A stretch of 64,000 nt of DNA. It comes from Rhodoferax sp. Its GTDB lineage: Bacteria > Pseudomonadota > Gammaproteobacteria > Burkholderiales > Burkholderiaceae_C. Position numbers and translations under genes: made by a program. The stretch spans positions 1 through 64,000 of the forward strand of contig NZ_JAQTMS010000020.1 of the NCBI RefSeq assembly GCF_028714215.1, in the 5' to 3' direction. Below are positions 58,722 to 64,000 of this stretch, in pieces; position 1 is the stretch's first letter; every line of letters starts with the position of its first letter. The notes below the pieces were generated by a model that made no database searches, was not told where the DNA came from, and saw nothing but the letters and a program-made list of their open reading frames with translations.

Positions 58722-58735
58722 TTGATATTGCTCAA
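58722..58735 (+). promoter_or_regulatory. FNR/Anr-like box upstream of the ArsR-type regulator
   Basis: TTGATATTGCTCAA, 9/10 to TTGAT-N4-ATCAA. Confidence 0.4.
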
Positions 58736-58795
58736 GTGGCGTATATTTGAATTTTTAAACTGAAGGTCCGGCTGCATGCAGACCACCTACTTCCC

Positions 58796-59131
58796 ATGAC
58801 AAAGCGTTCAGTACCCGAGACCCGGTCCGAGTTGGACCGACCCGACGCGGTATTTGATCTGGCGGCCGAGCTGTTTCAAATTCTGTCGGCGCCGATGCGG
58901 CTCAAAATCATCAGTTGCCTGCGCGACGGCGAACAGAACGTGAGCTACATGCTCAGCAAAATCGATACCACCCAGCCCAATATGTCGCAGCATCTGAACA
59001 TGCTGTACAAGGCCGGCGTGCTGGGCCGGCGCCGTGAAGGCGTGCAAATTCTCTACCGCATCGTGGACGAGCGGGTGGCGGCGCTGTGCCGTGCGGTCTG
59101 CTCGCAGGTGGAGACCAAGAGCGGTCGCTGA
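58796..59131 (+). CDS. ArsR-family HTH transcriptional regulator
   Basis: AELFQILSAPMRLKIISCLRDGEQNVSYMLSKIDTTQPNMSQHLNMLYKAGVLGRRREGVQILYRI. Confidence 0.92.
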   Translation: MTKRSVPETRSELDRPDAVFDLAAELFQILSAPMRLKIISCLRDGEQNVSYMLSKIDTTQPNMSQHLNMLYKAGVLGRRREGVQILYRIVDERVAALCRAVCSQVETKSGR

Positions 59132-59194
59132 GGGCCGCCTGCACGGTGCGTTAGAGAACCCTTTCTAATTTGTTTATAAGCAAGTAATGATGTA

Positions 59195-59208
59195 TTGATA
59201 TAAATCAG
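59195..59208 (+). promoter_or_regulatory. FNR/Anr-like box upstream of the octaheme cytochrome operon
   Basis: TTGATATAAATCAG, 9/10 to TTGAT-N4-ATCAA, about 97 nt before ATG 59305. Confidence 0.5.
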
Positions 59209-59304
59209 CACAACCCTTCGACGCTCGCAATAGGATAAACCCGTAGTGCTGGTAAATGCTTACCGCACTCAGGCGTAACGGCTTGTTTAGCGAAGGAAAA
59301 AGTG

Positions 59305-60906
59305 ATGCGAATTCGATACTTGATGGCTGCCGCTATGGTGGCCATTTTTTTTACCGGGTCTGCTTCGGCGGCGGTAACCACGGCGCCGGCCAAGTTGCTG
59401 AAGTCGACCGCCGATCACAGCAAGTTCAAGGAGCTGGACCGGGACTTCGCTTCGGGTCCCGAGGTCACCAAGGCCTGCCTGAGCTGCCATACCGAGGCTG
59501 CCAAGCAAGTCCAGAAAACCGAGCACTGGACCTGGGAGTACACCAATCCCGATACCAAGCAAGTGCTGGGCAAGAAGCACATCGTCAACAATTTCTGCAC
59601 CTCGGTGCGGTCGAATGAAGCGGCCTGCAACAGTTGCCATATTGGCTATGGTTGGCGTGACGACAAGTTCGATTTCAGCGTCGAGGAGAACGTCGACTGC
59701 CTGGTCTGCCATGACCATACCGGCAAGTACAGCAAGCCCAGCGGTTTTGCCGGTCTGCCGGTCGCACGGGACACCGAGTTCCCGGCCGGCTCGGGCAAGA
59801 TCATCAAGGGCATCAACCTGAAGGAAATCGCCCAGAAGGTGGGCCCCACCACGCGCAGTACCTGCGGTGCCTGCCACTTCAAAGGCGGCGGCGGAGACGG
59901 CGTCAAGCACGGGGACCTCGACAGTTCGCTCGAAGCACCGGGCAAAGCGCTGGACGTGCACATGGACGCCAAGGGCCTGAACTTTGCGTGCGCCACCTGC
60001 CACAAGACCGACGATCACAAGGTCTCCGGCAGCCGCTATGCGCCCACCGCCAAGGACAAGGCACCGGCGCACATGCGCGGCGAGGCCGACAAGACCAATC
60101 CCGACACCTGCCAGGCCTGCCACGGACAAGCACCGCACCAGATCGTCAGGCTGAATGAACACACGGCAAAAATCGCCTGCCAGACCTGCCATATCCCGGC
60201 CTTCGCGCGCGGCGGCAACCCGACCAAGATGTCCTGGGACTGGTCCACTGCCGGCAAGCTCGACAAGGAGGGCAAGTTTCAGACCCTGCGCGACGAAAAC
60301 GACTACGACACCTACATGACCATCAAGGGTGACTTCAAGTGGGCCGAGAACGTCAAGCCCGAATACGTCTGGTTCAACGGCACCAACCACTACACCCTGA
60401 TCAGCGACAAGATCGAAAAAGGCGACAAGCCGGTTCAGATCAACCACTTCGAAGGCAGCGCCACGGACGGCAAGTCGATGATCTGGCCGATCAAGGTGTT
60501 CCGCGGCAAGCAGCAATACGACCCGATCAACAAGTCGCTGGTCATCACCCACCTGGCGGGCAATGACGACACCGCCTTCTGGAAGAACCTGGACTGGGTG
60601 AAGGCGGTCACCGAGGGCATGGCCAAAGGCGGTGTCAAGTTCTCCGGCAAGGTCGACTTCATCGAGACCGAAAGCATGTGGGCGATCAATCACATGGTGG
60701 CGCCAAAAGAAAAAGCGCTGGGCTGCGTCGAGTGCCACGCCAAGGTCGGTCGTCTGGACAAGATCGACGGTGTCTACCTGCCGGGGCGCAGCCGGGATCA
60801 CGCGCGCTGGCTGGAGATCGGTGGCTGGGCCATCGCTCTGTTAACCCTGCTCGGTGTGCTCGGCCACGGCCTGGTCCGCGTCATCGCGCGCAAACGCAAC
60901 AGCTAA
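59305..60906 (+). CDS. Octaheme c-type cytochrome, tetrathionate reductase (OTR) family, with C-terminal TM anchor
   Basis: Eight CXXCH motifs (CLSCH, CNSCH, CLVCH, CGACH, CATCH, CQACH, CQTCH, CVECH); GKKHIVNNFC region typical of the OTR family; C-terminal WAIALLTLLGVLGHGLVRVIARKRN. Confidence 0.88.
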   Translation: MRIRYLMAAAMVAIFFTGSASAAVTTAPAKLLKSTADHSKFKELDRDFASGPEVTKACLSCHTEAAKQVQKTEHWTWEYTNPDTKQVLGKKHIVNNFCTSVRSNEAACNSCHIGYGWRDDKFDFSVEENVDCLVCHDHTGKYSKPSGFAGLPVARDTEFPAGSGKIIKGINLKEIAQKVGPTTRSTCGACHFKGGGGDGVKHGDLDSSLEAPGKALDVHMDAKGLNFACATCHKTDDHKVSGSRYAPTAKDKAPAHMRGEADKTNPDTCQACHGQAPHQIVRLNEHTAKIACQTCHIPAFARGGNPTKMSWDWSTAGKLDKEGKFQTLRDENDYDTYMTIKGDFKWAENVKPEYVWFNGTNHYTLISDKIEKGDKPVQINHFEGSATDGKSMIWPIKVFRGKQQYDPINKSLVITHLAGNDDTAFWKNLDWVKAVTEGMAKGGVKFSGKVDFIETESMWAINHMVAPKEKALGCVECHAKVGRLDKIDGVYLPGRSRDHARWLEIGGWAIALLTLLGVLGHGLVRVIARKRNS

Positions 60907-60919
60907 CCGGAGAACCCTC

Positions 60920-61546
60920 ATGTCACGCGTCTATCTTTTCAAGCCTTTCGAGCGCTTCTGGCACTGGTGCCAGGCGGCACTGATCCTCTTCATGCTGCTG
61001 ACCGGTTTCGAGGTGCACGGCACTTACCACGTTTTCGGTTTCGAAAAAGCGGTGGGCTATCACAGCATCGCCGCCTGGACCCTGGTGGGGCTGTGGATCT
61101 TCGCCATCTTCTGGCACATCACCACCGGTGAATGGCGGCATTACATCCCGACCACGCACAACATCGTTGTCATTGCGAAGTACTACTCGTCGGGCATCTT
61201 CAAGGATGAGGTGCATCCATTTCGGCCCAGCCTGAGCAACAAGCACAACCCGCTGCAACGCTTGACCTATCTGGCGGTCTTGACGCTGCTCAGTCCGCTG
61301 ATCTGGTTCACCGGCTGGCTGTACCTTTTTTATGCCAGCTGGGCAGCCTGGGGACTGGAAAAACTGCAGTTGCAGTGGATTGCAACGGCACACACGTTCG
61401 GCGCCTTCCTGATGCTGGCCTTCCTCATTTCGCACCTCTATCTGGCCACCACCGGGCACAAGCTGACCTCGCAGGTCAAAGCCATGATCACCGGCTGGGA
61501 AGACCTGGCCGAGAGTGAGGAACCGATGCCGGGCAAGCAGCGCTAG
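60920..61546 (+). CDS. Di-heme membrane cytochrome b (cytochrome b561/hydrogenase-type)
   Basis: FKPFERFWHWCQAALILFMLLTGFEVHG, IFWHITTGEW, multiple TM segments with conserved His. Confidence 0.92.
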   Translation: MSRVYLFKPFERFWHWCQAALILFMLLTGFEVHGTYHVFGFEKAVGYHSIAAWTLVGLWIFAIFWHITTGEWRHYIPTTHNIVVIAKYYSSGIFKDEVHPFRPSLSNKHNPLQRLTYLAVLTLLSPLIWFTGWLYLFYASWAAWGLEKLQLQWIATAHTFGAFLMLAFLISHLYLATTGHKLTSQVKAMITGWEDLAESEEPMPGKQR

Positions 61547-61591
61547 CACTGGCCGCCAAGTTTTTACTGTTGAACTACCTAGGAGAAGTTG

Positions 61592-63418
61592 ATGGACAAA
61601 ATGTTTAAGAAGAAATTGCTGGTGGCCCTGATTGCCAGCATGGTGTTGCCGCTGGCGGCCCACGCTGCCGACGCCGACCTGTTGAACAAGATCGAGGCCA
61701 TGTCGCGCGAACTCGAAGCCCTGAAGAATCAGGTCCGGGCCAACGAAGCCAAAACAGCGCAGACGGCGGAACAGGTCAAGGCCGTGGCTGCCAAGTCCGA
61801 GGGCGCGGCGCTGGACGACTTGAAGAGCCAGGTGACGAAGCTTGAAGGCAAGTCGCTCGGTAAATGGCTGACGGTGGGCGGTGACTACCGCTTCCGTGTG
61901 GACGCCCTGGAGGGCCAGACCCGGACCTTCACGGACGTCAACGCCACCTTCGCCAACGCCCAGCAGAAGCTGCAGGCGGACTTCTTTGCCAATCCATCCA
62001 CCGCGGCCGGCTCATCGAGCTATTTCGGCGCACCCCAGGCCGGCGGCATGTCGATCGCCGGTGCCTTGAGCGGGCTGATGGCTTTTTCGCAGAACATGAA
62101 CAAGGTCGCCACCTTCGATCAGGCGAACGCGTTCCTGGCCAACCCGATGAACGCCGGCATGGTGCAGGGCATCGGCGCTTTCGCCGCCACCGTCCCGGCC
62201 TACAAGCCCGAGAACAAAAGCCTGTACAGCAACCGCTTCGGTATCGATCTGAACGCCAAGGCGACGCAGGACATCAGCGTCAGCGCACGGCTGCAGATGT
62301 ACAAGGTGTTCGGTTCCCAGGACGACTCGGCCATTGTCAACGCCGGCAGCGCCCCCTTCTTCGCCGACCGTGTCGGCGTCTTCGACGGGACCCTGAGCCA
62401 TGTGCCATCGAACAGCTATCTCAACGTCGACCGTGTCTACGCCACCTGGAGCAACATTGCCGACAAGGAAATCTGGTTTTCCGTCGGTCGCCGGCCGACC
62501 ACCAATGGCGCCCCCAGCAATCTGCGCCTGAACAACCCGCGCCCCGGCAATGGCGGTACCCCCTCCTTGCTGATCGACTACGCCTTCGACGGCATGACGC
62601 TGGGCTACGCCCCGGACATCGACGCTCTGCCCGGTGCCTACGGCAAGTTCTGCTATGGCCGCGGCTTCGAGAGTGGTTTCAGCAAGGCCTCCGGCAACTC
62701 GCTGGTCGATACCGACATGGTTGGTTTCTCTGTCGTCCCGATTGACACCGACCCGCTGCGTGTCTGGCTGATGTGGGACCGCGGCATCAACATTTTCGAC
62801 GCCCCGACGATGAGCAATACCTATTTCGGCAACACCGCCGCCAAGGTCAATCTGGGCGATATCGACTGGTTCGGCCTGGGCGCCATGAGCACGTTCAAGA
62901 AAGTGGGTCCGGGTGATCTGACGGTGTTCGGTGACGTGGGCGTCAGCGTCACCCACCCGAACAACAACGTGTCGGCCCAGTTCGGCTTCCAGGGCTTGCT
63001 GACGGGCTCCTTCTTCAGCCCCGAAGCACCGACCAGCAAGACCGGCACGGCAGTCTACCTTGGCATGCGCTACGACTTGCCGTCCAGGACCAAACTGGGT
63101 TTTGAATACAACCATGGTTCCAAGGACTGGATCACCTTCGCGCCGGCATCGGACGATATGTGGACCTCCAAGGTCGGCACGCGTGGCGATGTCTACGAGG
63201 CCTACATGATCCAGGAGCTGGACCGGGCGCCGATTTCTTCCTTCTTCAGTCGCGCCTTCTTCCGCCTGGGTGTCCAGCGTTACCACTTCAACTACAGCGG
63301 CAGCAACAACTGGGTTGGCGCGCCGGTCGAGATGAGCAGTGTCAATGGCCAGATGATGACCACCACGCCACTGGATTCGGCCACCAACGTTTACGCCACC
63401 TTCGAAGTCAAGTTCTAA
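61592..63418 (+). CDS. DUF3373-like outer membrane porin with N-terminal coiled coil
   Basis: Signal peptide, coiled coil (LLNKIEAMSRELEALKNQVRANEAKTAQTAEQVKAV), WLTVGGDYRFRVDAL, WFSVGRRPTTNGAPSNLRLN, C-terminal barrel ending VYATFEVKF. Confidence 0.82.
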   Translation: MDKMFKKKLLVALIASMVLPLAAHAADADLLNKIEAMSRELEALKNQVRANEAKTAQTAEQVKAVAAKSEGAALDDLKSQVTKLEGKSLGKWLTVGGDYRFRVDALEGQTRTFTDVNATFANAQQKLQADFFANPSTAAGSSSYFGAPQAGGMSIAGALSGLMAFSQNMNKVATFDQANAFLANPMNAGMVQGIGAFAATVPAYKPENKSLYSNRFGIDLNAKATQDISVSARLQMYKVFGSQDDSAIVNAGSAPFFADRVGVFDGTLSHVPSNSYLNVDRVYATWSNIADKEIWFSVGRRPTTNGAPSNLRLNNPRPGNGGTPSLLIDYAFDGMTLGYAPDIDALPGAYGKFCYGRGFESGFSKASGNSLVDTDMVGFSVVPIDTDPLRVWLMWDRGINIFDAPTMSNTYFGNTAAKVNLGDIDWFGLGAMSTFKKVGPGDLTVFGDVGVSVTHPNNNVSAQFGFQGLLTGSFFSPEAPTSKTGTAVYLGMRYDLPSRTKLGFEYNHGSKDWITFAPASDDMWTSKVGTRGDVYEAYMIQELDRAPISSFFSRAFFRLGVQRYHFNYSGSNNWVGAPVEMSSVNGQMMTTTPLDSATNVYATFEVKF

Positions 63419-63439
63419 ACATTTTTCCAGGAGTTCAAC

Positions 63440-63760
63440 ATGAAATCGAAACTTTCAACCCTCATCCTGACGGCCGTGCTGGCCCTGTCCGGCGCGGCTT
63501 TCACCGGCAACGCCTACGCTGACGAAGGCAAGATGGTAGGCCCGGTCACCAAGATCAAGCTCGCGCCGGACGGCAAGTCAGCCACCGCCATCCTGAAGGA
63601 CAGCAAGAGCGCAGAGCTGGTCACCATCACCGTCACCGACGACCTGACCCTGGACAAGTTCAAGGACAAGCGCATCGTCGAGGGCGACGAGATCCGCGCC
63701 CGCTTCGAGAAGGACGGCAAGAACACCGCCAAGTCCTTCAAGAAGACCGCCGGCTGCTGA
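63440..63760 (+). CDS. Small secreted/periplasmic protein of unknown function
   Basis: 106 aa with clear signal peptide (KLSTLILTAVLALSGAAFTGNAYA) and C-terminal ..KKTAGC. Confidence 0.75.
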   Translation: MKSKLSTLILTAVLALSGAAFTGNAYADEGKMVGPVTKIKLAPDGKSATAILKDSKSAELVTITVTDDLTLDKFKDKRIVEGDEIRARFEKDGKNTAKSFKKTAGC

Positions 63761-63865
63761 GCCGGCAAACCGCGCGACCCGCCTGGCCCCGCCCCGGCGG
63801 GTCGGGGCTGCTCCGCCGGCCTGTCGTTTTGAATCAAAAAGTCCAACTTTGAAGAGGTGTCAATC

Positions 63866-64000
63866 ATGCAGAAATTCCGCTTGGGCAGGGTCGGCCTGGC
63901 CGCCGTTTTGAGCCTGGGACTTGTCTCGGTAGCCATGGCCGGCGAACTGACGGGAAGCGTCAAGACGGTTTCCAATGTTGCCCGGACGATCGCCGTCGAG
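63866..64000 (+). CDS. N-terminus of a secreted protein, truncated by the window end
   Basis: ATG 63866: MQKFRLGRVGLAAVLSLGLVSVAMAGELTGSVKTVSNVARTIAVE; signal peptide. Confidence 0.65.
   Translation, partial: MQKFRLGRVGLAAVLSLGLVSVAMAGELTGSVKTVSNVARTIAVE

Noticed and set aside
63770-63835. Possible terminator GACCCGCC..GGCGGGTC after the small secreted gene
   Set aside because: The stem is plausible, but there is no clear T-tract and the next secreted gene follows closely; not strong enough to annotate.
1-64000. CRISPR array, tRNA, rRNA or intact insertion sequence
   Set aside because: No regularly spaced direct repeats, cloverleaf-like or rRNA sequences, or transposase ORFs were recognised by eye; a tRNAscan/Infernal/ISfinder run would be needed to exclude them formally.

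Overview
This is a GC-rich betaproteobacterial chromosomal window; gene content and order resemble Comamonadaceae such as Rhodoferax or Polaromonas (inference). Most of it is ordinary core genome: glnE, a YhdP-like protein, a PAS histidine kinase with a FixJ-type regulator, mltA, a CheV-like protein, a fused indolepyruvate ferredoxin oxidoreductase, yajC-secD-secF, dprA, def-fmt, azlCD, pgk, pyk, fba, purC, purE-purK, a Sua5-type protein, tsaB-rimI and a uracil-DNA glycosylase. Accessory content: (i) a decaheme MtrA/PioA-type cytochrome plus an unusually large MtrB/PioB-type barrel plus three diheme cytochromes, divergent from an OmpR/histidine kinase pair (40.0-48.3 kb). (ii) A two-gene operon (51.1-56.4 kb) encoding an AAA_14/DUF4143-type ATPase and a 1368-aa NACHT-like STAND NTPase whose C-terminus carries a PD-(D/E)XK-like nuclease signature, preceded by a 32-bp near-perfect palindrome. 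This is the best candidate for an undescribed (possibly defence) system. (iii) An octaheme tetrathionate-reductase-family cytochrome, a membrane cytochrome b, a DUF3373-like porin and small periplasmic proteins (59.3-64 kb, running off the window), with FNR-like boxes upstream. (iv) A RHH/ParE toxin-antitoxin pair. There are also several dispersed repeats, notably a GGGACAGA...TCTGTCCC hairpin family with at least seven units at four loci, and a 21-bp inverted repeat in a 520-bp intergenic region. No rRNA, tRNA, CRISPR array or intact IS element was recognised.
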